Assembly: GCF_019320115.1 (NCBI RefSeq)
Contig: NC_089591.1
Span: forward strand, 56,668,078-56,732,077
DNA length: 64,000 bases
Direction: 5' to 3'
Source of the DNA: Miscanthus floridulus
Lineage: Eukaryota; Streptophyta; Magnoliopsida; Poales; Poaceae
Shown: positions 34,101 through 46,311 of the stretch, one piece after another
How positions within the stretch are numbered: the first letter of the stretch is position 1
Layout: each line of letters begins with the position of its first letter
Position numbers and translations under genes: made by a program
Notes under the pieces: model-generated
What the model saw: only the letters and a program-made list of their open reading frames with translations
What the model was told of the DNA's origin: nothing
Databases searched by the model: none

Positions 34101-36240
34101 TGACTGTTGTTTGTCGATATGGCATTCTAGTGCATGAATCGACGAATGGAGAGCATGGGTAGGTGGAGGAGCTCATCGCGATGCGTCTAGAGGTGATTGC
34201 GGCGTTCGGGGAGGCTCGGAAGGGGCGGTCGTCGACGACGGCGATGACTAGAGAGAGAGGGAGGGTGCAAGTGAGGGAAATCCAAGCGATTCAAGACCAA
34301 TTCGAGAAATTAGGGGTACCTATGGCTGCGTCGGGTCATGGCGAAGCTCCGAGGCGCATTGGCGACGTTGATTCAGTACCGGAGCAGCGAGGCTACGGCA
34401 GCGGTGGTGAACTTTGAGCGGTGAACGGAGAAGGGGCAGAGGGGAGGGCTCAGCTCAGGTCTTATAGGCAGGGGAGAGGCACAGGAAAAAGGAAGGGAGC
34501 GGGCAGGATGGTCTCCTGCCATGTGTGGGTGACAACGACTGCTTGCCTTGCATGGCCGCGCCATTGCCGGGAGCAAGAAAGGAAAACACATGCGCGGGGA
34601 AGGAAAGGGAGGTGGTGGCTGATGGGCGGGACCAGTAACACAGCGAGAGGGAGGGAGAGACAGCGCGTGCGGGTGGATTGATTACCTTGCTTGCTTGCGC
34701 GGAGGGCCGGTGAGTTGCCGTCTTGGCGTGCGCCATTGGTGGGACGACGGAAGGAAAGAGCAGGGGAAAGAAGGAAGGGGAAGAAGAAGGGAGCAGGTCG
34801 GCTGATGCGCGTGCAGCCGAAGGTGTTTGCAGGCATGGGCGCTAAAGGCTGAGCGCGTGCGGTGCGGGGCAGTGGGCCACTGAGCAGAGTGGGGCGCCAG
34901 CTGGGCTGCGGTGCTGCGGTGCGCGTGGAAGAGGGAAAGGGAGGGGAGACGTGCGCTGGGCGACGACGCATGTGGGCCGTAAGCAGTGGGCTGGGGCTGG
35001 CAAGAGCAGGCCGGGCGTGTGAGGGAGGGAAGAGGGAGTGCGGCTGGGCCAATCAGTAGGCCAGCAGGCCAAGTGGAGGAGGGAAAGGGAGAAAAGGGCC
35101 GAGCCGGTTCCTGGGTTGGGCTGAAAATGAAGAAAGATAATTTTTTTTTTCAAAATCCTTTTCTATCTCCAATTTCTTTTTCTTTTCTTAATTCAAAATA
35201 ATTTCAAATATGAACCGAATCAAGTATAAATATGATTTAAAATACACTTTTTGATTCAAACATAAATGAACCAATTTTGGGTAAGTTTTCTGAGAATAAC
35301 TTTTTAAGTTCTTACATTTTCCAATTCCTTTTCTTTCTTTTCTTTTATTTCAAAGCCATTTTCAATTTCATTTCAAAAGCATTTTAACCATTTTGACTTT
35401 TCAATTAAAACCACTCAACCAATAAAATCCAATGCAATGGCATGTATGCTCAAACATGTTGCTACCTTATGATGTATTTTAATTTAATGAAAAATTTTAT
35501 TTCCTATATTTCATGTGCACAAAAATTCCAACTTAAATCATTTTAACTCTATTTCAAAAGCGGCAATTTTTAAGGTGTTATAGGGACTAACTTCACTGGA
35601 AAGAAGTTCCTAGACTTCAGTAATGGATATAACATCAGGATCGACTAGGCCTCGGTCAAGCACCCACATACTAATGGTTAGGTCGAGCGTGCCAACGGCA
35701 TGGTCCTCCAAGGAGTTAAGCCACGCATCTTCGATCGACTCAACAAGTACGCCGGGCGATGGGTTGCGGAGGTCCCAGCGATCCTCTGGAGCCTGAGAAT
35801 AACCCAAACCGATCCATAGGGTTTACACCCTTCTTCCAGGCCTACGGAGCTGAAGCAGTACTACCCTCTGACCTCGACCATGGTGCCCCAAGAGTGAAGG
35901 CTTTCGACCACGATCGAGCTGCAGAGGCTCAGCAAGATGCAGTCGACCTACTCGAGGAGGCCCATGAGACAACTGTCATCTGCTCCGCTCACTACCAACA
36001 AACTCTCCGTAGGTACCACAAAAGGAAGATCAAGGGGAGGATCCTTGAAGTCAGTGATCTCGTACTCTAGAGAACCCAATCAACGAAGAAAAAACACAAA
36101 CTCTCTCCACCATGGGAAGGACCCTATATGGTGACCAAAGTGATCCGATTGGGCACCTACTGACTGAAGGACGACAACACCAATGTTCTCACCAACACTT
36201 GGAACATTGAATAGCTACGTCGTTTTTCCCCTAAATTTGG
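31130..36240 (+). pseudogene. integrase of the Tat-like element, split by a solo LTR
   Basis: The zinc-binding part (GIYGRHMAPRSLVRKAF, RRCEGCQFYAR) lies at 31250-31390. The catalytic core starts with WGLDMVGPL at about 31450 and reaches IITNHGT at 31627-31648, where the family has Asp (ITD): a catalytic residue is changed to Asn. The solo LTR 31647-35582 then interrupts; the core resumes at 35583 (GTNFTGKKFL) and continues through FTPFFQAYGAEAVLPSDL (35826) and YHKRKIKGRILEVSDLVL (to 36070). Original continuity across the insertion is clear from the GGGAC duplication. Confidence 0.85.
31647..35582 (-). mobile_element. solo LTR of a Tekay-like Ty3/gypsy family, TSD GGGAC
   Basis: Bounded by GGGAC (31642-31646 and 35583-35587). 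On the plus strand it starts TATAGCACCCAG and ends GGTGTTATA; the sister copy at 49071 has TGTAGCACCC and GTGTTACA, so both terminal dinucleotides here decayed (TG to TA, CA to TA). Shared blocks with the 57578-60486 LTR in reverse orientation (for example CTAACAAGCTAGAAAAGGTC near 32476) show it lies on the minus strand. No coding region; the frames at 34160-35200 are GC-rich LTR sequence. Confidence 0.88.
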
Positions 36241-38151
36241 TCTTGTAGCTTTTTAGTCAACACTTGCTCCTGTAAAGCACCCTAGCCCAAACACTTTTAT
36301 CCCGAGTCGCTCGGGGCTCCATGAGGGTACAATACTAAATACTATCTCTCTTTTTTACTATCACATGGTAAACAACTTCGTCTCCAAACAGAAGCGCATT
36401 CCATTCCTTTGATTGCCCTACGTGACTTTGTTCTTACTCCTAACCGAACGCGCCCCACCACGACCTACGGTTACGAGCAGCCGAGCCCCATGGGCCATGC
36501 CTAGGTTCTTAAAAGCTACAGTCTATGGAACTAATGGGCAGGTGCAAAAAAGAAAGAATAAAAACAAAAGTTATGCTAGGATAAAAAACAAGGAACGAAT
36601 AGTGGTTCTTTCATAAGAACAGAACTGATGTATTCATTGATACAAAAACTGTTCACATGGGGGCTCACCCACGAACTCAACTATTATATTTTCTAACTAC
36701 TTCTACTCCAAATACTACTGCAGCCGCTCGACGACATCGCCTGACGCCAAAGGAGAGGCCATGGCACACGCCGCCGGACATAACCACCGCCATAGGGGCC
36801 CCACCCGGTTCCGCTCCCTTGACTTCGGCGAGCACAACAGGTACCTCAATGGACCTACCCGATTCCACTCCCTCGACTTCGGCAAGCGCAATAGGTACCT
36901 CAAGGGCGTCGCACCCATAGATGCTCAGCAGAAGAGCATGGAGCGCTAGACCTTCTCATGTAGTTGAGGTAGCTCCTAGGTAGGGACGCTGCTACCAAGG
37001 TATGGCCGCCATGGCTAGAAGAGATCTCATCAAACTTTATGAACTGGCCAACTTGAGTAGCTACAGGCACTTCCCCTCCGACAAGGCTCACCTGGTGAAG
37101 ATCCATTGGAAAAAATCCCCACAAGGCTCCCACCTAAAAAAGGCCTCACAGATGAATCCAGCGTGCCACCTCCTTTGGCAGAAGCCACCCCCTCTCAGGC
37201 AAAGATGGCCAACACAACCTCAGGCAGCCTCTAGCTCAACATCATGCTCTGGATTCATAAAAGAATTTGTAAGTCCTCCCCCTCACTTACCCTCTCTCTC
37301 ACTTATGAACCGCTATGGCATATAGGCACTCTCGGTGAGGACGAAGAAGGAGGAGAGGCAATAGTTGGAGAACATGCAAAGGACTACAACGAAAAGCCCT
37401 CTCTTTCCCCCTATTTAAGGAGGAAATGCGATAGCTGAAGAAGGGCAAAAGATCAGAGCGAAAAACTCTCTCCCTTCCCGCATTCAATGCGGATGGGAAA
37501 CGATGGGACGCACCCTGACTGATGGGACGCACACTGACCGACGAAACGATGCCTAGTCAAATGGAACAATGCCTGGTAAGATAGGATGTGGCCTAGGTAT
37601 GGCCCACCACTACCGCACGCCGAGCGCAAAAAACCAAAGCATCACCATGTAGGCGGCTTTCTGCCTCCCCAGGCGGGACTTAAAAAAACCCAAACAACGG
37701 GATCTCCGCTAGGAGAGACCATCGGGCTTCCTAAGTTGATCGAATGGCTCAGAAAAACACATTGAGGGACAGGTAAGGAGCAAAGAGATGCCCCATGTAG
37801 ACCATGCTGACTCTGTCACAAACGACGAGCATGGGTCCTGGTTGGACATTTCCGATTGGAGCTCTTCAAACCCCGTCACTCGAGTCATCAAGGTAATACT
37901 ACTGACCCCAGCTATTCCTTTATATAATCATTCATACATTCATTCATTCCATACGCCCGTGCCCCCCGGATGATTTGGGCCCTGAACCACCTAGGGGCTC
38001 AAGAACTAAGGCATCGCACATGTGGCAAAATGCATCACAATGCTTCGTGTTGCGTCATGAAGTAGCAGTTGCCTCATTCAACATGAGCAACGACCGACCA
38101 TGGTTCAAAGGCTGGCCCACGAAGGGCTTGAAACCACCCCATGTCAAACAT
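36241..38151 (-). other. 3' region of the Tat-like element, with antisense coding-like sequence
   Basis: After integrase there is no further pol domain. On the minus strand some stretches look coding: just left of the nested element (38156-38050) FDMGWFQALRGPAFEPW, and near 36915-36790 an 18-residue repeat (PLRYLLRLPKSREWNRVG, then PLRYLLCSPKSRERNRVG). Tat-lineage elements such as Grande are known for an antisense ORF in this region. Several stops are present; function unknown. Confidence 0.4.
36800..36908 (-). repeat. 54-bp tandem repeat
   Basis: Two copies with period 54 (GACTTCGGCGAGC at 36821, GACTTCGGCAAGC at 36875). The period is a multiple of three and keeps an antisense frame open. 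Confidence 0.75.
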
Positions 38152-38156
38152 AGTAA

Positions 38157-39050
38157 TGGAGATGGGGATCCCGGTCTTCCGTCAGGTGATGGTAACTATC
38201 GTTGTGGCGGAGAGTGACACACCGATCTGGCTTCAGATCGAAAGATCGAACCCTGCAATCTTAGCACCACAACTCCTCTGGTTATCAATTGAGTCATGGA
38301 CCAGGTTGACCTCACCAAGAAGGCTAATCCTTGCCTACGCAATGAAGAACACAAGCAAGAACAAGAAAGAACGCAACCAAATTGCAGATGAATGATTAAA
38401 CTCATGAAGTTGGGGTCTCATAAACCGATGAACGGCGAAACTATTCTTAACAGATTAATCTAAGCAAAATCCAAACTCTAATGGAGGGGCGGCGGCTGTT
38501 TATGAAGACTCTAGGGTCGTGAAAGACCCCTAGACGCGCCCCTAATGGGCCCAAACTTGATACATGGTCCAACAGACCAAAAGACGATGTCGCAGCACCC
38601 TGGCAGATTCTGGATGCTAACTTGTTTCAATTATTCCTGTTGATTCTGAACAGGTTTTGATGTGAAACCACTTGGATTGGCTTCCTTATCAAATTATATT
38701 TCCATCCATATGTGGATCATCGAAAACGGAGTCTAGATACGTCCTGGGTGACCAGTTTAAGGCAGACTATTCCTGGAGGCCGAGGCAGACTCAAATTCTT
38801 GTTGGACTGGGCCTCCGGCTTGTGTTGGACATCCTTGCTGGTCATCATCACCTCCACCACTTCTTCTAAGTCCTTCATGATGCTCTCCAATGTTCCTAAG
38901 CAAGATAACATCATTAGGTAGTAGTCTATTCTCAAAAATATGAAAAGTATCGCTTAAGAACGAGCTCACCTCTAAATTGAGTTGTCGCTTTCGAGCCCGG
39001 GTCATTGGACCTTGCATGACGGTTGGAGGATCAGCAGGTACCTCTGAAGA
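38157..39050 (-). repeat. 3' LTR of the CRM-like element, carrying pol C-terminal codons
   Basis: Matches 44970-45859. On the minus strand, 39017-38757 stays open and reads MQGPMTRARKRQLNLEVSSF then FENRLLPNDVI, which is polyprotein-like rather than random. By eye about 20 of the first 215 aligned bases differ between the LTRs, almost all transitions, so the insertion is not recent. Confidence 0.88.
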
Positions 39051-39058
39051 AGTTTCAA

Positions 39059-39175
39059 GCTCATCTCAAGCTCATCTTCTTCTCCCAAATAAAGTTTCAA
39101 ATCTCTCCCTCTTAAATTGGAGTCATCCTTGACTCAAGCTCATCTTCTTCTCCCAAATAAAGTTTCAAATCTGCA
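39059..39175 (-). repeat. duplicated segment of about 37 bp at the integrase C-terminus
   Basis: CTCATCTTCTTCTCCCAAAT and following AAAGTTTCAAATCT occurs at about 39072 and 39147. On the minus strand it repeats the codons for the acidic EEDELE region, and the added copy breaks the frame leading into the LTR. Confidence 0.8.
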
Positions 39176-40420
39176 ATGTTAAAAGTGGGACTAACCTCGA
39201 ACTCGGGTGGCAATTCAAGTTTGTAGGCATTATCATTTATTTTCTCAATGATCTTATAAGGACCAGCTGCTCTTGGCATTAATTTAGACTTACGTAGCTT
39301 AGGAAATCTATCTTTTCTTAAATGTAACCAAACCAAATCACCCGGTTCAAGTTTAATCTCTTTTCTACCTTTACTACCAGCAATTCTGTACTTTTCATTC
39401 ATGCTTTCAATATTTGCTTTAGTTGTTTCATGCAACTTACAAATAAAATCAGCACGCTCTCTAGCATCACTATGTATTCTCTCAGTGGTAGGTAAAGGCA
39501 AAAGATCAATAGGAGCACGGGGGTTAAAACCATACACTACCTGAAAAGGACTTACCTTGGTAGTGGAATGTTCTGCCCTGTTATATGCAAACTCCACATG
39601 CAGCAAACACTCTTCCCACATCTTCAAATTGCGCTTCAAAATGGCTCTCAACATGGTGGACAATGTTCATTTCACAACCTCAGTTTGCCCATCAGTTTGG
39701 GGATGACATGTTGTAGAAAACAGCAGCTTGGTCCCCAATTTATTCCACAACGTGCGCCAAAAATGACTCAAGAATTTTGCATCGCGATCTGAAACAATAG
39801 TAGAAGGCATACCATGCAAGCGAATGATTTCTTGAAAGAAAAGGTCAGCAATATGAACAGCATCGTTGCTCTTATGATAAGGAATAAAATGTGCCATCTT
39901 AGAAAAACGATCAACCACCACAAAAATACTATCCCTCCCCCTCTTAGTCCTTGATAATCCCAACACAAAATCCATAGATATATCTGCCCAAGGAGTAGAA
40001 GGAACAGGAAGAGGCATATACAAACCATGTGGGTTCAACCGCGACTTAGCTTTTTGACATGTGGTACACCGAGCCACATACCGCTCTACATCTCGCCTCA
40101 TCCTTGGCTAAAAGAAGTGTGTGGACAACACCTCCTCCGTCTTCTTAGCACCAAAATGTCCCATCAATCTGCCTCCATGTGCCTCCTACAACAACAAAAG
40201 ATGAATGGAACCAACTAGAATGCATAGGCAGTTAGCTCTAAACAAAAACCCATCGCTGATCATAAACTTATTCCATGTGCGTCCCTCTCTACAATTAAGC
40301 AACACATCCTTAAAATCAGGATCAAGCGCATATTGTTCTTTAATGGATTGAAGACCAAAAATCCGGCAATCAAGTTGGGACAGCAATGTATATCTTCTAG
40401 GACAAAGCATCAGCAATCAC
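39112..40420 (-). pseudogene. integrase of the CRM-like element
   Basis: Reads [19 protein letters not shown] (zinc-binding end) at 40101, then catalytic-core motifs [16 protein letters not shown] and DGQTEVV: all three acidic residues are present. The C-terminal part (39663-39112) has GDLVWLHLRKDRFPKL and FNIADLKLYLGEEDE. A stop at 39664-39666 separates core and C-terminus, where the family has a continuous frame, and further breaks lie near 40120 and 40200. Confidence 0.88.
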
Positions 40421-41720
40421 ATTATCCTTCCCTTTCTTGTGTTTGATAATATAAGGAAAAGATTCAATAAATTCAACCCATTTAGCATGCCTATGATTCA
40501 GATTATTTTGAGAGCGAAGATACTTAAGCGATTCATGATCAGAATGAATAACAAATTCTTTAGGCCACAAATAATGATGCCACGTCTTCAAAGAATGAAC
40601 AAGTGCATACAATTCTTTATCATACGTGGAATAATTAAGAACAGGACCATGCAATTTTTCGCTAAAGTAAGCAACTGGTTTACCATCTTGCATCAAAATA
40701 CCACCAATGCCAACTCCACTAGCATCACATTCTAGCATAAAAGTCCTACCAAAATTTGGAAGTTGCAGCAATGGTGCATGTGTAAGCTTGTCCTTCAAAG
40801 TGTCAAAGGAATCCTCTTGTGCCTCTCCCCAATGAAACACCACTCCTTTCTTCGTCAACTCATGCAATGGGGCAGCAATGGTGCTGAAATCTTTGACGAA
40901 GCGGCGGTAGAATCCTGCAAGACCAAGAAAACTCCTCACCTGTGTGACGGTTTGGGGAACCGGCCAGCTCTTTATGGCTTCAATTTTCATCTCGTCCACC
41001 TCAATTCCCTGTGGAGTTACAACATAGCCAAGAAAAGAAACTCAATCCGTGCAAAAGATGCACTCCTCAAGGTTACCAAATAAACGTGTATCACGTAAAG
41101 CATTAAAAACAGCACGTAAGTGATCCATATGTTCATCAAAAGACTTGCTGTAAATCAATATATCATCAAAGTAAACTACCACAAAATGTCCAATAAAAGC
41201 TCTTATAACCTCATTCATTAAGCGCATGAAAGTGCTAGGTGCATTTGTTAAACCAAAAGGCATTACTAACCACTCATACAACCCGAATTTGGTTTTAAAC
41301 GCAGTTTTCCATTCATCTCCAAGTTTCATTCTAATTTGATGGTAGCCACTTCGCAAGTCAATCTTAGTGAAAATTATAGAACCACACAACTCATCTAGCA
41401 TGTCGTCTTGCCTAGGAATAGGATGATGATACCAAATAGTAATATTATTGATGGCTCTACAATCAACACACATACGCCAACTTCCATCTTTCTTAGGAAC
41501 CAAAAGTACAGGAATGACACAAGGACTAAGGCTTTCACATACATACCCATGGTCCAAAAGGTCTTGGACTTGTCGCTGAATTTCCTTAGTCTCCTTAGGA
41601 TTGGTTCGATAAGCAGCACAGTTGGGCAAGGTTGCTCCTGGAATCAAATCGATTTGATGTTCTATCCCTCTCATAGGTGGCAGCCCCGGGGATATCTCAG
41701 CTGGAAAAATGTCCTTATAT
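40397..41720 (-). pseudogene. reverse transcriptase and RNase H of the CRM-like element
   Basis: RT (41674-41042) is almost intact: [46 protein letters not shown], and the catalytic YFDD at 41173-41162. RNase H (40999-40397) shows [46 protein letters not shown] and [14 protein letters not shown] stop at 41039-41041 lies between the two, and the frame changes after DALS at 40397. Confidence 0.92.
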
Positions 41721-43794
41721 TCCTACAAAAGGTTAGTGATAGCAGGAGGTACCGAACTAACAATATCATCAAGTGAAAACATAGCTCGTTTGCATACCAA
41801 AGCATAGCAAATATCATCGTCAGAAATTTCAGCAAAGTCACATTTTGTTGCAAGCATAACACCACCCTTCAATTTAATCCCCTCAACCTTAGAAATAGAT
41901 GTAGTCTTATCCTTTTTAGGTGAGAAAATAGAATTAGCAACTTGCTGATTTTTAGATTGAACATCATTGAAACTAGCAGCGCGTTCTCTATCAGCTTGTA
42001 CAATTTGAGCAGGGGTCAAAGGTACCAAAGTAATTTTCTTTCCTTTATGCACAAAAGTGTATTTATTACTTCTACCATGGTGTGTAGCATCATTATCATG
42101 TTCCCAAGGACTGACCCAATAAAAGTGAACAAGCTTGCATAGGTACCACATCACAATCAACCGAATCAGCATAAGAACCAATGGAAAATGAAACTCTGCA
42201 AGTTTGTGTTACCTTTGCTTTACCAGAATCATTTAGCCACTGAATATGATATGGACGTGGGTGTGGGCATGTGGTCAAGCCAAGCTTCTTGACTAAATTA
42301 GAACTCACCAAATTGTTGCAGCTACCTCCATCAATAATGACACATGCTCGACGGTCGCGGATGACGAAGAAAATCTGGAACAAGTTATGGCGTTGTAGCT
42401 TCTTAGGTTGCTGGACTTGTGAGCTGAGCACCCACTGTACAATGATGCTCCTATAGGACGCCGTGGCCTCGTCACCAAGGACTTCGCCGTCCTCCTCATC
42501 TGCATCTTGGTCTTCTTCATCCTCAATGTCAGAGGTGCTGATGTAACCATCTTCTGTAGCAATATATGCCCACAGACTTGGGCAGTCCTTCTGCACATGG
42601 CCAATGCCATGGCAGCGGTGGCACTGAATACTCGAAGTGCGTCCCATCGATGCAACGGATGACGAACTCTTGGTAGGCACCTGCAAAGAATTTTTACCTG
42701 AATCTGAAGGTCGTGCGGGAGGTGCCTTAGGTGTAGCGGAAACTCTAGAGGCTGTTGGTCACTTGCTCGCTGGTGGAGGCGTTCGAAAAGTGGTTGGCTT
42801 GGTTAGCCCCCAAAGATGGTGCCGAGCATGGCGTGTATGTGTTGGTGCTGACCTTGCTCTTGCCCTACTGTTCACGCCCCTGCAATTCCTTTTCTACAAG
42901 CATAGCAAACTAAAACAACTGGTTGACAGTGTTAAATTCTTTATAATCAATAATGTCCTGAATCTCATGCCTCAAACCTGAATAAAAACGACAAATGTCA
43001 TCTTCGTTTCCCTCCACAACACTACAGCGCATCAATCCCTTTTGGAGCTCACCATAGTAATCCTATACAGATTTATCTCCTTGTTCTAAACGCATCAATT
43101 TCTTACGCAAGTCTCTATGATAAGGAGGAACAAAATGATCACGCATAGCTACCTTAAGTTCTTCCCACGTACTAGGTAAAGCATCCTGTGTAGCTAGCCC
43201 ATTCCACCAAATAATAGCAAAATCCTTAAACTCACTAGTAGTTTGTCTAACTCTATGCTGCTCAGGTACAAGGTGGGCACTAAACTTTTGTTCTACCGTC
43301 ATCTCCCAATCAAGATATCCCTCAGCATCATAATGACCCAAAAAAGATGGTATTGTGAACTTAATTTTAGCATAAGGATCATCGGGCACACGGTGATTGT
43401 TACCTTGACGGTGGTGGTGGACACCACCCATACCTGTCATGTTGCAGCGAAGACGTTGTCATAATCTCTCTTGTCGGACAGCTGCTCGACCTATGTTTCT
43501 AGCGGCATCATGCACCATGTCTTGACCATCGGTGTTGCTGCCGGAAACGTCGTTGTTGCCCACCACAAAGGTTTCCAACTCAGTAACCTTGTCAGTTAGC
43601 GTGGAAATTCGCTTGTCCAATCCCTCTATGCTATTGTCAATGTTGGGTTCAATGAGTGTGTCAGTGATGGCCTTCCTGATGGCCTCATTCATCCTTTTCT
43701 GGGCATCCTCTACAATAGCTTGTAGTTGTTCTTGGCTGGCACACTCATTGAAACCCTTAGGATTGTTATCTTTAGTCTAATCACCTCCTGCCAT
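41721..43794 (-). pseudogene. gag and protease of the CRM-like element
   Basis: ATG at 43794 followed by a TAG five codons later. N-terminal helix-rich part 43692-43459; capsid part 43440-43063 (DPYAKIKFTIPSFLG, GYLDWEMTVEQKF, FKDFAIIWWNGL). Zinc knuckle CHRCHGIGHVQKDC at 42623-42582; an acidic linker; protease active-site block CVIIDGGSCNN at about 42341-42310. A poorly conserved piece (43060-42690) contains several stops. Confidence 0.85.
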
Positions 43795-44950
43795 TGTAAA
43801 CACAAAAACAGGAACAAACAGTGAAAGTTATCCCTACCAAATGACTACGTGGTTATAGTGGTGTTACTTTTCACAGCAAGTGGAATCATCTTACCAAGCT
43901 CTTACCAAGTTTTTACCAACGCAAGCAGTGGGCGATACAACTGGTGGCTGGTTCGTGATACCTGTGAGGTAGTGGTACCGAGATTGCAAGACCCTTTGTC
44001 TGTACTGATCTAAAGAATTTATGGAGCTTGGAAGGCAAACAAAGAGTAATATGTATATCTGGCACACAAGTCAGTAACAGAAAGTAATACTAAATTATAG
44101 TCCAAAGTACGTGTTCTCGTTGCTGGTCTAAAGTGTTGCAAGTACCAGGTTGTGACAAAAGTATGGTGGATAGCAAGGTGATAGGTATGAGAAAAACAAG
44201 TATGGTGGATGGAAATAGCAACACAAACAAGGAACTAGACAGCACACGCAAACATAGCTCACTTTGGTCTTGTCTATGTGCTCCTCTAGATATTGTTCCT
44301 CTTTTGCCCCTATCTTTTTTTTCTATTTTTTGGGCTATCGTTGTTTTTTTGGGAAATTTCAAAAAAATTTTTTGATATTTTTCCTTTACTTAGGAGCACA
44401 AAAGAAGTAACCACAGAAAATATGAGCTCAAACAAGTGTAAGACGTGGCCTGTGGAATTTTTAGAAAACTGGATCAAAATCGCCAAAAACCTTGTGACCA
44501 CGAAACGAGGATCTTGTGACCACTTTTTGACCAATCTAAAAATTCCAAACCCTAGCGCTGTAAGGGATGGACGGATCCAAAAAATTTTCTGATCAATTTG
44601 CATATATGGAACGTCAAAAACGGAGTTCGTATGCGAAAACTGGACTAGTTTTAAGAATTGGCTCCGAATTAGAGGATAAAACGGGAACAATGTGTGCAAA
44701 ATTGGTCACAACAGCCAAGATTTGATGGAAACGATGGGGAAAAACACACGAACTGGACTCTAACACGACCTAACCAGCAACAAGACCTCAACCATGACAC
44801 AAACTCAACACGACGGACTCTAAAACTGAAATATGCAAAGGCTATGGCGCGGAAGGTTCTAGGATAGGAAAAACGAGTATGGCACTGGACTATGGGACGA
44901 ATACGAAACACTCAAACTAGGGAATAAAAGTGAACCTGATGGTATACCTT
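43795..44950 (-). other. leader region of the CRM-like element
   Basis: Lies between primer-binding site and gag start. No frame resembles a protein. Homopolymer-rich near 44310-44380. Confidence 0.6.
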
Positions 44951-44964
44951 AGCTCTGATTACCA
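44951..44964 (-). other. primer-binding site, initiator Met-tRNA
   Basis: TGGTAATCAGAGCT on the minus strand, 5 bases inside the 5' LTR. It matches the plant tRNA-iMet 3' end with one extra base. Confidence 0.8.
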
Positions 44965-44969
44965 CTTAA

Positions 44970-45859
44970 TGGAGACAGGGATCCCGATCTTCCGTCAGGT
45001 GATGGTAACTATCGTTGTGGCGAAGAGTGACACACCGATCCAGCTTCAGATCGAAAGATCGAACCCTGCAATCTTAGCACCATAGCTCCTCTAGTTATCA
45101 ACCAAGTCACGGACTAGGTTGACCTCACCAAGAAGGCTAATCCCGGCTTGCGCAACGAAGAACACAAGCAAGAATAAGAAAGAACGCAACCAAATTGCAG
45201 ATGAATGATTAAACTCACGAAGTTGGGGTCTCACAAACTGATGAACAGCGAAACTGTTCTTAACAGATTAATCTAAGCAAAACCTGAACTCTAATGGAGG
45301 GGCAACGACTATTTATGAAGACTCTAGGATCATGCAAGACCCCTAGACGCGGCCCTAATGGGCCCAAACTCGATACATGGTCCAACGGACCAAAAGACGG
45401 TGTCGCAGCACCCTAGCAGATTCTGGACGCTGATTTGTTTCGACGATTCCTATTAATTCTGAACAGCTTTTGACGTGAAACTACTTGGATTGGCTTCCTT
45501 ATCAAGCTTTCCATCCATATGTGGATCATCAAAAATGGAGTCTGGATACATCTTGGGTGACCAGTTTAAGGCAAACTGGTCCTGGAGGCCGAGGCAGACT
45601 TGAATTCTTGTTGGACTGGGCCTCCGGCTTGTGTTGGACGTCCTTGCTAGTCATCATCACCTCCACCACTTCCTCTAAGTCCTTCATGACCCTCTCCAAT
45701 GTTCCTAAGCAAGATAACATCATTAGGTAGTAGTCTATTCTCAAAAATATGAAAAGTATCGCTTAAGAACGAGCTCACCTCTAAATTGAGTTGTCGCTTT
45801 CGAGCCCAGGTCATTGGACCTTGCATGACGGTTGGAGGATCAGCGGGTACCTCTGAAGA
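44970..45859 (-). repeat. 5' LTR of the CRM-like element
   Basis: Plus-strand start TGGAGACAGGGATCCCG, end CTCTGAAGA. Carries the same pol-tail reading frame (MTWARKRQLNLEVSSF) as the 3' LTR. Confidence 0.88.
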
Positions 45860-45864
45860 AGTGA

Positions 45865-46311
45865 TTTCCTCATCACATAGCCAGGGGAGAAAACATAGAT
45901 GAGCCCCATGCGGCCCTCGCCCAGTCTGCCCCAAAGCAGACAGGGTCATCTAAACCTTCTCGTTCGATCCTAAACCTCTCGCCAAGCCCACAAAATCTCC
46001 ATCTAGGGGAGGCCAGTAGGCCACCCGGGTCGGACTCTAGAATGACCCAGGCATCTACCAGGTTGTAGGTAAAGAAGTAGTGGAATGTCATAAGAGGGCA
46101 TTTGTCGACCCTGTCATGAATGACGGACCCGTATTCCACTCTATCATACCCGTTAGCGAGCTCACCGAGCAGCATCGCTCGAGCCCGAAACGATCATGGC
46201 AAGCAACAAAACTCAACCCCTCCGGTTGTGAGAAACTGAGGATATGGTAACACACACAACTCAAACTGACTCCTACCAAAGCCCAACGGGGCTCGGGGGC
46301 TCAAAACATCC
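45865..46311 (-). pseudogene. antisense reading frame in the 3' region of the Tat-like element
   Basis: Minus strand 46175-45873 reads ELANGYDRVEYGSVIHD, FHYFFTYNLVDAWVILESD, LLASPRWRFCGLGERFRIE and CFGADWARAAWGSSMF, rich in aromatic residues and without low complexity, as real coding sequence would be. In an adjacent frame it continues PWLCDEEI up to the insertion point and, beyond the nested element, FDMGWFQALRGPAFEPW (38156 down). So it was once one antisense region. Not identified; Tat elements are known to carry antisense ORFs here. Confidence 0.4.

Larger units (their letters stand above)
38157..45859 (-). mobile_element. Ty3/gypsy retrotransposon, CRM-like chromovirus lineage, minus strand
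   Basis: LTRs 38157-39050 and 44970-45859; the right one is the 5' LTR. Immediately inside it, on the minus strand, is TGGTAATCAGAGCT (44964-44951), a primer-binding site for initiator Met-tRNA. Flanks are AGTAA (38152-38156) and AGTGA (45860-45864), a 5-bp duplication with one change. Gag, protease, RT, RNase H and integrase follow in order. The pol C-terminus runs into the 3' LTR, a trait described for CRM-type elements. It inserted into the 3' region of the Tat-like element. The clade call is from resemblance. Confidence 0.88.

Noticed and set aside
34160..35200. Several open frames of 60-200 codons on both strands
   Set aside because: They lie within the solo LTR 31647-35582, are low-complexity and overlap each other in all frames.
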